Below are positions 23,618 through 37,456 of a stretch of DNA of 64,000 nucleotides, piece by piece (within the stretch, counting starts at the first letter, position 1; each line of letters opens with the position of its first letter). Under the pieces are notes generated by a model. The model made no database searches and was not told the origin of the DNA. It saw only the letters and a program-made list of their open reading frames with translations. The position numbers and the translations under genes were made by a program. The stretch is from Ustulina deusta (Eukaryota > Ascomycota > Sordariomycetes > Xylariales > Xylariaceae), in NCBI GenBank assembly GCA_023159155.1, contig JAJNNX010000003.1, positions 1,860,001 through 1,924,000 on the forward strand, given 5' to 3'.

Positions 23618-24096
23618 GTCGAGAGTTTATAGATGATAATGATATTTCCTAGGTGAGAGAAGCCAATGATGAAAGGGAGAAGAATTACAAGACGGCATAG
23701 ATTCTCTCACCGATGTTATAGTGGGCGATTCTCTTCAATTCATAGTCCCTTCCTCGTATGTGCTATTCACAACTATCTTCTAGCAGTTGCAGGACGTCTA
23801 GTGATGTAATTGAAAACACCGTTCTTTCCTCCATCTCCATCTTCTGTCATACAACTATCATCACACGCTTGCGTCGTCTCTCTGTCTCCACCACGATTGA
23901 TAAAGAGCTATAGAAGGCGTAACTACCCAAGGCCAAAGAAAGACGAAAAAGCATGCTCCTGGCTTAAGCCCCGATGTGAGAGAGTTGCCAGTGACGATAA
24001 TTGTATAGAAGTAATTTACTAGTGAAAGTAGACTCTTCTCTACGCAACGAAGGAAAATGTCCTTCGGACGTTGCGTCTGCATGCTCTCCTCGGGAG
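23618..24096. other. Intergenic spacer
   Basis: No supported gene; short overlapping frames only. It probably contains the promoter of the small gene to its left. Confidence 0.4.
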
Positions 24097-24557
24097 TCAA
24101 TTTCTGGCTGCTGAAGGAAAGAATAAAGAGTAGAGCTATCGATGATTAGAATCTAGCAGAACAACTTAGGTAGAGAAACAGAGAGAGACTCACCGAATAT
24201 TTCGTTGTCTTCCTGATTTTGGGGAATACCTCCATTTATGTAGTATAACGTAGTACTTAGCACAAAGCTGAGCGTGCAAATGACTTGAGCCGTTTTTGGC
24301 GTCATAGGGAAAGAGTAGAAGGTAGTCATGGCGCATAGAAGAGCAATCGCCTTGAAGACCGGCGACTTGCTAAGGAAGGCGATGGGTAGACTCGCCGCCA
24401 GGCACATGACGTGACGTATGAAAGACATGGTGTTGGAAAAGGTTGTGATAGTCGTTGCTTCGTCGCTTAGCTCATCAGAGCTGATAACGGGGCGTATAGT
24501 ACTGGGCATATTGGGCGTGTGTAGATGATCGGAACAAGTGTTTTCACCGCTTGGCAA
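24097..24557 (-). CDS. Hypothetical small membrane protein
   Basis: The minus-strand frame opens at ATG 24557. Proposed exons 24557-24194 and 24110-24097 with an 83-bp intron (GTGAGT, TTCTAATC, CCTTCAG) give 125 aa ending IFAARN; if the intron is not used, the frame simply runs to 24153. Residues from about 45 onward contain three hydrophobic segments (near MCLAASLPIAFL, FKAIALLCAMTTFY and VICTLSFVLSTTLYY), separated by short loops with basic residues, so an integral membrane protein is likely. ATG codons at MPSTIR or MSFIRH are alternative starts. I recognise no family. Confidence 0.38.
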
Positions 24558-25377
24558 ACCACACCAGGGTCCCGGATCATTCCAATATTTCTATATGCCG
24601 GGGAGCTAAAAAAAAGTATACCGTATTAACTTGTTACTACCTAAGCTACCTTAGCGCCCCGGGGAGGGTTTACGTTAGCATAACAGCAAGACTTTCGGAA
24701 GTGATTAGCCTTTTAGATAGCATGTTAGAATTGGACATGCTGTTGCCTTTTGGATATTATAGCTACAAGGCTTTTCTATGTGTGACCCTTATTTTTTTGG
24801 TGTATCTTTCAAAAGGGCAATGCTATCCGCGCTGTAGAGGGTTCGCTATCCGCGCTATATTCGGCTCGGCTGCAGGTGGCAGCAATTGGTTAGGGTACGT
24901 CCCTTACAGTGTAGGTAGTTAGGTTTAGTGGCTAGTGCGTGGCTTAGTTAGTGGCTTGCGTACCTCAATTCCTGGCCCACTTTTTGGCTGATTGATTGGC
25001 TGATGTGTAAAGTGGTGACAGTTCCGGGCTTGATGCGATGTGCACCTGAGGCATCAAATCAACTGCCTACATTTATGTCGGCCGCCTGGGGAACATCGAA
25101 TTAGATCGACGCTGCTTTGTGCGAATGCGTCACGGACGAGATTGGCCAATTGAACTCAATCTGTGGGGTTTTTGTGCCCCCACCTACTAGTACGCAAAAA
25201 CCTAGCCGACAGCGGAATCGCTTTTGACTCACGTCACGGACGTCCAGCTTTTTAGATCTCCAGCATCACTTACATATCCTGCCCAAGCTGCATCTTTCGA
25301 CGCGGACCGAAGACACCCTTTCCAACAATAACACCATCGACTTAGACCCGCGTGCGTTTGCCAGCACAGTCGATATC
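24558..25377. other. Intergenic region upstream of homocitrate synthase
   Basis: An 820-bp stretch without supported coding sequence. It lies between divergent genes and should include the promoter and 5' leader of the homocitrate synthase. Confidence 0.45.
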
Positions 25378-27753
<2,376 letters not shown>

Positions 27754-28339
27754 GCTTGAGACGAACGAGGTTGTCTACTCCATGAAGGCGTGTGCAGAAG
27801 AGGAAGCAAAAGTTTGGGTACTTCGATTAGATGATGATAGATCAATGAAAAAACAAGATCTAGGCATTCATCGCCACAACACTAGCATGCTATGCTCGGC
27901 ACTATTTTAAAGTCCTATGCACGCTGCGTGTAATACCTTTCTCCGTTGAGTATCGGGTTGTTGTTAGGCTAGCTAGGCCTTGGCCAGTGATTCGAGGTTG
28001 ATGGGCTGGCTGTGCGGGATGGTTGTCTATATCATGAACGAAAATGGATTAAGTTGTTAATTAGTCAACAGACTTACCAGATGCAGGCTGTTACATTGCA
28101 ATAGTAATTTCATCATCTATGTTGCACGAGTCGCTCGTTCCATTATTTTGCCAGTAACTATAGATGCTAAATTAGCGCTATTTATCTCTCCATAGAAACG
28201 CATACTAAATAGTCTTTCCTATCTATAAAGCAAAGGCTAGCTTTGGACAAGCTACCTTAGCGTGGATTGCTAAGTGCCAGGAGCAGTAAATTTACCGCAA
28301 ATTTACTGCTTCTAGTATAGAACGTTCTAAAAAAGTTAA
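27754..28339. other. 3' flank and transition to AT-rich block
   Basis: This is the downstream region of homocitrate synthase, of ordinary composition at first. From about 28,250 the sequence has CTTAGCG and GCTAAG motifs and short repeats of ATTTACTGC/GCAGTAAAT, then becomes strongly AT-rich. No gene is seen. Confidence 0.5.
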
Positions 28340-28379
28340 GAGAATTATTGCTGTTCATTTTTTTTAATGTTATAAATCG

Positions 28380-28600
28380 GTAAGCAGCTCTAACTAATTT
28401 AAGCTGCTTTTAATTTTAGAACTGCTTCTAATTTTAGAACCGCTCCTAATTTTAGAGCCGCTCCTATAGGTTTTTAAACTGTTCCTAAAATAATAAACCG
28501 CTTTTATTAGTATAAGCTGCTCTTAAAACAATAAACTATTTTTATTAATATAAACCGCTAATATTTAGAGCTGCTTATATTTCGAACCGCTTATTTTTTT
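28380..28600. repeat. Degenerate tandem repeats, RRCYGCT motif
   Basis: Roughly ten to twelve units of 16-21 bp follow one another, each starting with AACCGCT, AGCTGCT, AACTGCT or a decayed form and continuing with an AT-rich tail such as CCTAATTTTAG. Similar units in looser order reappear at about 41,750-42,110. They may be subterminal repeats of a DNA transposon or a minisatellite eroded by mutation. Confidence 0.55.
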
Positions 28601-29393
28601 AACCTAATAAAAATAGGGGAGGGGGGGGGGGTTCAAGTTTAGGTTCAGGTTTATGTTTATACTACACTATATATAAATCGGCATTAAATATTACTAAATA
28701 CTACTAAAAAGTCCAAATATAAACAGTAATTAATTAGTATTTCTAAGTATTACTAGGTATTAAGTATAGGTCCGTTTAATAAGCTATTATATATTACTTA
28801 TCTAAACTAAATCTATTAATTAATAAATAATAGCTTATTTAAAACTTTAAAAAGGTTAGTAATAAGTTTATAGTTAGAACACTTTTTATAATTAGAACGC
28901 CCCTTGTAAATAATTAGAACTATATAAAAACTAGTGTTCTAAATAAAAAATAGTCTAATAATATCTTATATAATATTAGACAAATTATTTATAATTACTA
29001 TAAAATAAAAACTATAATTAAACTATATAATAGGCAATTTAATTAAATAATTATATTTATTAAAAAATATAACAATTAAGGTTATAACTAAAAAAACAAA
29101 AAATTAACCGGAACTTAAATAAGTTATATTATTAGTAAAAAATATTAGGGGTAAATATATTATAAAATATATAATAATTAAATAGATTAACTAACTAAGA
29201 TCTACTTTATATATAAAAATATAATCTAATCTTGCTTTAGTTTTATTAGTCCTTTAATAATAAATAAAATATTATTTATATATAAAAATAATTTGCTAAG
29301 AATTAATATTATTACTTAAGTTTAAAAAGTTAATTAAGCTTTTTTAATAAAGTTTTAAAGTAAAGTAATTAATAATACTATAAATAATACTAT

Positions 29394-29629
29394 TGTTATA
29401 ATTAGTTGAGTAAAGCTTTTATAGCTAGTTTATTAATACTATAAACAAAGATTCTAAGCTAAAAAAAAAAAAAAAAAAAAAAAAAGTTAAAGTTTATAAA
29501 ATAAATAGATATAGATTTTATATATATAGTTGTAAAGTTATAGGTTAGTCTATATATAAATTTTTTATTTTATTGCTATATAGGTTTAAAGTTTTTGCAA
29601 GTTTTGTTAAAACTATACTAACTATTATA
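29394..29629 (+). repeat. Left LTR of element B1
   Basis: This is a 236-bp terminal repeat beginning TGTTATAATTAG, with a run of about 26 A in the middle. It is the more heavily degraded of the two B1 LTRs: GC-containing words kept in the right LTR (for example GCTGCAGAG) read as AT-rich versions here. Confidence 0.85.
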
Positions 29630-32600
29630 CTACTTTTTTCTAAAACTAAAAGTTTAAATATAGTTTTAATTTAAAGTTATTAATAATATTAAATTTATAT
29701 AGTTTTTTTATATTATATTGCTTTATTATTATTTTTATAATTGTTTATAAATTTATTAGCTACTATTATATATATTTATTTTTATATTTTTATAAAAAGT
29801 CCAAATATTTTTTTATAAGTTTTATAAAATTAGTCGAACTTAATTAATATATTTTTAAAATTTTAAGCTAAATACTTAATATTATTAAAATTATAGCTTT
29901 TTTAAGCAATTTAGTACTATAGTTTTTTATTTTTTATATATATTTTTAATTGTTTAATTTGTTTAATTGTAAACTTTGCTTTATTATTAATATTTTTAGC
30001 TAAAAATAATAACTAGATTTATTAAAATAAAAAATTATTATTTATTTTTTATAATTAGTTAATATAAAATAAGTTTTTTATTTTATATAAATTAAACAAA
30101 TCAAAAATATAACTAAATTTTTATTTTTTTAAGATTTTAAAAAGTCTAACTAATTAAAAGTCTAATCTAATAGTTAATACTTATATTATAAAGCTTTTTT
30201 TTTTAAAAAAAACTTTATTTTTTATTTTAAAATTTATTAAATATTTCTTTTTATTAGTTTATAGCTTATATTGTTTTTATATAAAAATTGCTATATTATA
30301 TATTATTTTTTAAACATTTTAAATTTAATAGACTAGTTTAAATATTTATTGTTTAATATTAAAATTTATAATTGTTTTATTAATATTTATTATTAAAAAG
30401 TTTTATGCTTTAATTTTTATTGCTACTTTTAGTAATAATATATTAATTAATAAATATTATAAAATATTATATATAAAGTTTAAAATAAAAAAATAAATAT
30501 TTTAATTATTTTAATATTTATTAATATAAAAATAGAATTATTAGTTTAGTTTTTAATTAATTAATTTTATTGCTTTTTAAATTTAAAAATAATAAATGCT
30601 ACTAAAGCAATACTTAATATTTATAAAACTATTAATTATTGCTATAAACTTAAAAATAAATAATTTTATATTATTTAATATTTATATATTTAATATATTA
30701 AAAAATTTATATAAAAATTTATAATATTATATAGCTAATAATTTTATAATATTTATTTTTTTATTAAATAAAATTATAATTAAATAGCTAAACTTGTTTA
30801 TAAATATTTATATATAATTATAATTTTATTAATTAAATAATATTTTATTATTATTTATTATTATGTATTACTATATTATAACTAATATAAATAATAAATA
30901 AAAAAAACTAAAAGTTTTATTTTATAATATTTTGTTTTTTTTATAGTTATAATAATTATATATATATTATTTATAATTATATTTTAAATAAAACTAATAA
31001 TATTCTTATTTTAATATTTTAATTATTTTATATTAATTTTAATATATAATAATTAAAAATATATAAATTTTTTAAACTAAAACTATATAAAAAAAATAGT
31101 TTTATTTAAAATAATTTTAAATATATATAGCTTTTTGTTTTTATTTTTTAGATTTTATAGCTAGTTTTTTTATTTAATTAAATTTACTAGGTTAGTTTTT
31201 TAGAAAATATTAAATAAAAAGTCTATAGTTAATATAAAACTTAATATTTTATTAGAAAAAATTAATATTATTGTTTTTTTTTAGTTTTTTTATTTTTAAT
31301 TATAAAAAGCTTTGTTATTTTTTTTATTCTAGTTAATACTAAAAAATAATATTAAAGTTTAATAAAAAGTTAATTTAATATATTTATTATATTAATAAAA
31401 TTTATTTATTTAAAAAATATAATAAAGCTTAATAATTAGTTATTATAAAAAATTTAGTTTTAAAAAGCTTTAAATACTAATACTTTAAAGTTTATATTAC
31501 TACTAAAAATTTATAGTTTTAAATTAAGTAAGCTTATTTTATTAATATTATTGTTTTAAAAAAATATTTTATAAGTTTTTAAAATAAATTTTTTTATTAT
31601 TACTAAATAATTTTTTTTGTCATATTATATAAAATATTTATTTTTATTTATATTAGTTAGCCGGGCTTAAAAAAAGCTAAAATAGGTATTTTATATATTA
31701 GCAATTTTATATATTTAAAAGTTTATTTTTATTTTAGTTTTATTATAAATAGTTTATTTTTTTTTAATAGTTAGTTTAAAAAAGCAGTAATTTTATTAAT
31801 AATGTAAATAAATATATAAACATAATTATAAAACTTAAAAAATAACTAAATTAATTTAATATTTTTAAAATTATTAAAGTTTTAGTTTAGAATTGTTTAG
31901 ATTTTTATTTTAGCTTTTATAATTATTTTTAAATAATGAATAATAAATATATTAAAATAAAATTTTTAAAAATTTTTTTAATATTTAGCTCAATATAAGT
32001 AATAAATTATTTTTTTATAATAAGTTTAGTACTATTTTTTAGTTTTAAAATAAATTAAAATATTATTTATATAAATATTTGCAAATTTATTTAAAAATCT
32101 TTTTTTATAGATTTAAAAAAAAAAAAAATAGTATAATTTTATAATTAATAATAATTAATAAAAAGTTTTAATAATATCTAGTTTTATAAAATAAATAATA
32201 TTATAATAATTAAATATAATATTACTAATATTTAAAGCTAATATAATTTAGTTTTTTAAATATATATTTTTTTATTAATAATTAATTATAAATTTATATT
32301 TAATTAATTTAAGTTTAAATATAAATAAAACAAAAGTAATATTTAAGTTAATATTTTGTTTAATAAAATTTATAACTCGCAATTTATTTATAAACTTTTT
32401 TTTAAATAAAATAAATTATATAAATATTTAATATTAATAAGGTTTAAAGATATATTTTTTATTATTAAGTTCTAGTATTATATTAAACTTTAGTTATAAT
32501 AGTAATAAAGTTTTAGATTTTTTTTTTAAAAAGAACTTTTTTAAATATAATAATTAAAAAGGCAAACAGCTTTATATTAATTTTATATATTTAGGGGTTT

Positions 32601-34893
32601 TTCTTTTTAAAAATAAAATTAGTTTATTATTAAAAATCTTTTATAATACTATTTAATTAATTTAAGTTTATTTTTTTTATAAAGTATTAATTATTTTTAA
32701 GTTTTTTGAGGGTTTTTTTAGTTACTTATTTTTATTTATTTTAATAGGGGTAATTTTAGAAGTTTTATATAATTTTTTTAATAGCGGCTTAGTTTTTTTT
32801 TTTTTTAGAAATTATTATATAAACTTTTTTTGTTTTAAGTTTAGAAGTTTTAGATTTTTTTTTGATTTTTTTAGCTTTAGTTGTTTGTAAAATAATTATT
32901 TTGTTTTTAAAAAGTTGTTTTAATATTTAATAATATTTTTTTAATATTTAATTATATTAATTAGTATTTTTTTATATTTTTAGGTTTATATTTTATTATT
33001 TATAATTAAAAAATTTAATTATAATTATTAATAAAAATTAAACTAATAAAAATAAATTATTTAGCTAAATTAATTATTTAATATTAATAATAATATTATA
33101 ACTAAAATTAATAATTTAAAATATTTAGTTTTTAAATTATTAATTATTAATTTTTATTATATATATTAAATTTTTTAGATTTTATTAATTATTTTACTTT
33201 AGTAATTATAAAATTTTTAAAGTTTAGCTAAATAAACTATTTTTATTTTTAATTATTATTTAATTTATTATATAAACTTATAACCAATTATTAAAAAAAT
33301 ATAAGTTTCAATATTATATAAAACTAAAGTTTTTATTTTAATATTATTAATTTATAATTAAGTAAATATTTTAAAAATAATTAATTTGTTTTAGTTATAT
33401 ATTTTAGTTAAAATAAATAAAAAAACTAATAAAAAAACTTTTATTAGTTTTATTTGTTTTTTAAGTTAGATAAACTATTAGAATTGTTTTTATTATAGAC
33501 TTTTTTTATTAGTTAAATACTTAAAACTTTAAGTTTTTAATCAAGGCAATTAACTAATATATGTTTTTTTTTACTATAAATAAAACAAGTTTTATTATTT
33601 TAATAGGCTTTTTTTTTTTTATAATTAATGTTTGTTTTAATTATTTTAAAATAAATATTTTAAAATTTTTAAAGGTTGCTAAAAATTAATAAATAAGTTT
33701 ACTAAAAACTTAATTATTTAAGTTAGATTTTTATTTAGTTAAACTTATAGTTTTAATTTATTAATAATTTTTATAAACTTATTTAGTATTATATATTAAT
33801 TTAATAATTTTATTAATAAATAATTTATAAAAAATATTTAAATTTATAAAAATTTTATATAATTCTTTTTTTAAGTTTATATAAAAATAGTTTTATAATT
33901 TATATTTTTATTATAATTTAATAAATTAATATTTTTATTAGTTTTATATATATAAACTTAAAATATTTTATAAATAATAATTATTTAATTAAAATTATAA
34001 TAAATTATTAATAAAACTTAAATTATTTTAATAATATTACTAAATAATTTTTTAGTTAAATAGAAATATATTTTTTTAATTAGTTTATAATATATTAAAA
34101 TTAATTATTTTTAGTTTAGAATATAATAATATTTATATTTAGTTTTTTTATTAATTTATAAACTTAGTTATTAAATAAAGCTTTATTTTTTATATTTTAG
34201 TTTTTTTAGTATAAATAAAGTTTAACGCATTAAAAAATAAATAAAGCAATAAAATTAGAAAGTTTAAAATTAATACTTTTAAATATGCTTTTTATTATTA
34301 AGTTATAATTATTTTTTAAAAATATTAAAATAAGCATAGCAAAAAATTAATATTTTATTTTTTTTATTTATTAAAAAAGTTTTATTAGAACTAATATAAA
34401 ATTATAAGTTTATATTACTATAATATTTTTTAATATATTTTTAGATATATTATTTATTTTAAATAGTTCTAGTTCTAGTTTAAATTTTGTTTTTTTAAAC
34501 TTTAATTTTTAATTTTTTTTTAATTTTTTTTTAAGTATTAGTTTCTTTAAAATATTTATAAAAAAGTTTAATATAAATTTTTTTTTTTTTATAAAAGAAA
34601 AATTTTTAAAATTATTTAATAATAAAAAGCTAGTTATATTTAAAAATTAAAATTATTTTAATTAGTTCAAAACTAAAAATAAAATAAAAATATTTAAAGT
34701 TAAGTTTTTTATAAATTATTAATTTCTAAGTAATATAAAAATTAAACGTTTTATTAAAATTATATTAAAATTAAGTTTATATTATAAAATATATTATTAA
34801 AAAAAATTTATTTATATTTTATTAATTATAACAAAATAAAAAATATATATTTATTAAATATTTATTAATAAATAATTAATAAGCTTAAAGTAG

Positions 34894-35126
34894 TGTTATT
34901 ATTAGTTACATAAAGCTTTTATAGTTAGTTTATTAATATTATAAATAAAAATTTTAAACTAAAAAAAAAAAAAAAAAAAAAAGTTAGAGTTTATAAACTA
35001 AATAGATATAAACTTTGTATATATAGCTGCAGAGTTATAGGTTGGTTTATGTATAGATTTCTTATTTTATTACTATATAGGTCTAGAGTTTTTGCAGGTC
35101 TTGCTAAAACTATACTAATTATTATA
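34894..35126 (+). repeat. Right LTR of element B1
   Basis: This 233-bp terminal repeat begins TGTTATTATTAG, just after a short purine-containing stretch (CTTAAAGTAG) that could be the polypurine tract. It is followed directly by the target duplication ACTAT. Confidence 0.85.
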
Positions 35127-35139
35127 ACTATAAGTATTA

Positions 35140-35240
35140 CTAATAATATTATAAATATACTAATAGCGCTATAAATATGCTAATAGCGCTATAATTATTA
35201 GGTAATTATAATATAGTTGCTAATAATATTATAATTTATT
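35140..35240. repeat. Short tandem motif TAATAGCGCTATAAATA
   Basis: Two near-identical units containing ACTAATAGCGCTATAA follow each other, inside a longer stretch of related TAATATTATAA words. The units themselves are palindromic around AGCGCT. No function is assigned. Confidence 0.45.
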
Positions 35241-36928
35241 ATTTAATAAACCTATTTCTAATAATTATAATATTTTTAATACAATTAATAATATAGGCAT
35301 TTTTTAACTTTATATAAAAAGCTATAAATATTTTTTTTTTATACTAGTAACTTTAAATTATTTTTATAATGTTTAGTTTTTAGATATACTAATATAAAGG
35401 GCTACTAGCAAATATCTTTTCTAACAATACTAATTATAATAAAAAAGTTATTAATATTTTTAGTATTTATTTTGTTTATATTAAAAAAAAGTAGAGTAGC
35501 AAATATAGTTAGAACTAAAATATTCAAATCTTAAATTATTGCTATAATTTCTAGCTTATTATATTTAAAGCTATTTAAAAAAGTTAAAGGAATAGTTTAA
35601 ACAAGATTTTTATATTTAAAAAAATTATGCTTAGAACTATAATAATTTATATAAATTATAATATTCTTTTATAATTTAAAAATAGATTAAATATTAGTAA
35701 ATATAATATATAAATATTTATTTTTTAATTTAGATCTATAATAAGACTAGTAGCTTTTTTAGGCTACTTTAACCCTTGGACTTCCTATTATTATTTATTA
35801 ATAATATATAAAAAAGCTAGAAAAGGTATTTCTTTACGAAAAAAAAAGTAAAATAAATATTTTTTTATAAAATAAAAATAAAAATAAAAATAAAATAGGT
35901 ATTTTTTAAAAAAAAAAGGCTTAAAGTAAATATGTTATATAAATAGGGGTCAGGTTAGCAGAGCAACTGTTTGTTAATAAAGCAACTAATTAGTTAGAAT
36001 TTATTTATATTTTATTTTATTAAATAATATTATAAATAATAAAATAATCCTATAATAATAAAAAATATTTTAATAATACAATTTAATATATATATTTAGC
36101 TAAAATGCTTATTATTAATATTTGCTAGCTTTTTATAAAATAAAAAAGTAGCTAATATTAATATTGTTTTTTATTTTAGTTTATTTAATTAAAACTATTA
36201 TAATATCTGTTTTATTAGTAGTAAACTTTGCTATACTAATTAAATATATTTTTGAACTTCTAGTTTGTTTAGGTTATTTAGTAGCTAAAACTACTGCTTT
36301 ATAGAGCTTTTAGAATAAATAATAGCTTTTATAAATAGTTTTAGCAAAAATAACCAGGTTATACTAGTTTAACTTTATAGTGTTTGCCCCTAATAGATTA
36401 TTAGTTTAAATAATTATTATTAAAATAATAATAAATATATTAATAGCAAAATGCTTAAGGCCTAGTTAATTACTAGTTAATTTATTAATAAATATAATTT
36501 ATAAAGCTAATAGTAAACTAGAATAATTATTAATATAGATTAACAAATATATTTTAAAAAACTATATATTAATAAATAATATAGTAATAAAACAGCAAGC
36601 TAACTAAATAAAAAAGATATTTTATAAAGTATTTTTAAATATTTTATAACTGCTTAAAATATTAAAGCTTATAAATAAGTTAATATATAAAATATATTAA
36701 ACCTAGTTTATAATTAATTAATAAAATATTTTAGTCATATTATTAAATTTTACATGTGCTAAATTATTTAGATAGCTTTTTATAAGGTTAAGGGCTGGGG
36801 CAAGTTAAGCAATAGCTAGTGTTTTTAAAGCTAGGCTTTAAGCTAAAAAAACTGCTTTTTTTAGTTTTAGTATTTAGTTTATTTAAATATTGGTATTAAT
36901 ATATAATTTTTATATGCTTACGGGTATT

Positions 36929-37456
36929 TGTAATAACCCTGCTATATTAGACAAGCTAATATAGTAGTTTGCTGTGGTATTGTAGTAAACATAAGTTTGT
37001 TTGATAAAAAATTAATGTTATAGATAGATCTGCTTTTTGAATGTTTGTAGTACTTGTTAAAAAATAAACTTTTATATAACTAGTTATAAAAACTTGCTAT
37101 ATGCTTAAATTAAATAGTAAAAAAAGAACTGTTCAACTATAAAATATAACAAATATGTTTATAACTTTATAGCTATTTTTTTATTTTATTTAATGTTAAG
37201 TTCTGCTAATTAGACTTTGTTTTTTTTAGTTTACCTGTTTACTAGTAATCTAGACTTACGCTTTTACTAATAACTTAGGCTTATTTGTTTACTAGTAATC
37301 TAATAATTTAGGCTTATTTATTTATTAATAATCTAGTAATTTATTACGTGACTTAGAGCTTTTAATATTTTTTTATTAGTTGTGTACTAGAAGCCTTTTC
37401 TTTATGCCCTGCGATTGGTTTTCCTAACAAGTCCTTTGTATTGTTAGTTCGTAATA
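36929..37456 (+). repeat. Solo LTR, family C (528 bp)
   Basis: It begins TGTAATAACCCTG and ends GTTCGTAATA (probably CA mutated to TA). It is flanked on both sides by the 5-bp repeat GTATT (36924-36928 and 37457-37461). The same sequence occurs in the opposite orientation at 43031-43525 and 60287-60701. With a target duplication hugging a single LTR, it is best read as a solo LTR left after recombination. It contains about three 30-35-bp internal repeats with the core TTACTAGTAATCTA. Confidence 0.82.

Larger units (their letters stand above)
29394..35126 (+). mobile_element. LTR retrotransposon B1, complete but RIP-inactivated
   Basis: Direct LTRs lie at 29394-29629 (236 bp) and 34894-35126 (233 bp). 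They share the start TGTTATnATTAG, a long A run in the middle, and the tail AAAACTATACTAA. Most differences are transitions, plus length variation in the A run. The element is flanked by the perfect 5-bp duplication ACTAT (29389-29393 and 35127-35131). The total of 5.73 kb fits a Copia or Gypsy element. The interior keeps no open frame, so superfamily and gag/pol order cannot be read; strand is given only by LTR orientation. Confidence 0.87.

Noticed and set aside
24551..24922. 123-codon plus-strand frame
   Set aside because: Begins inside the opposite-strand hypothetical gene and shows no consistent protein features.
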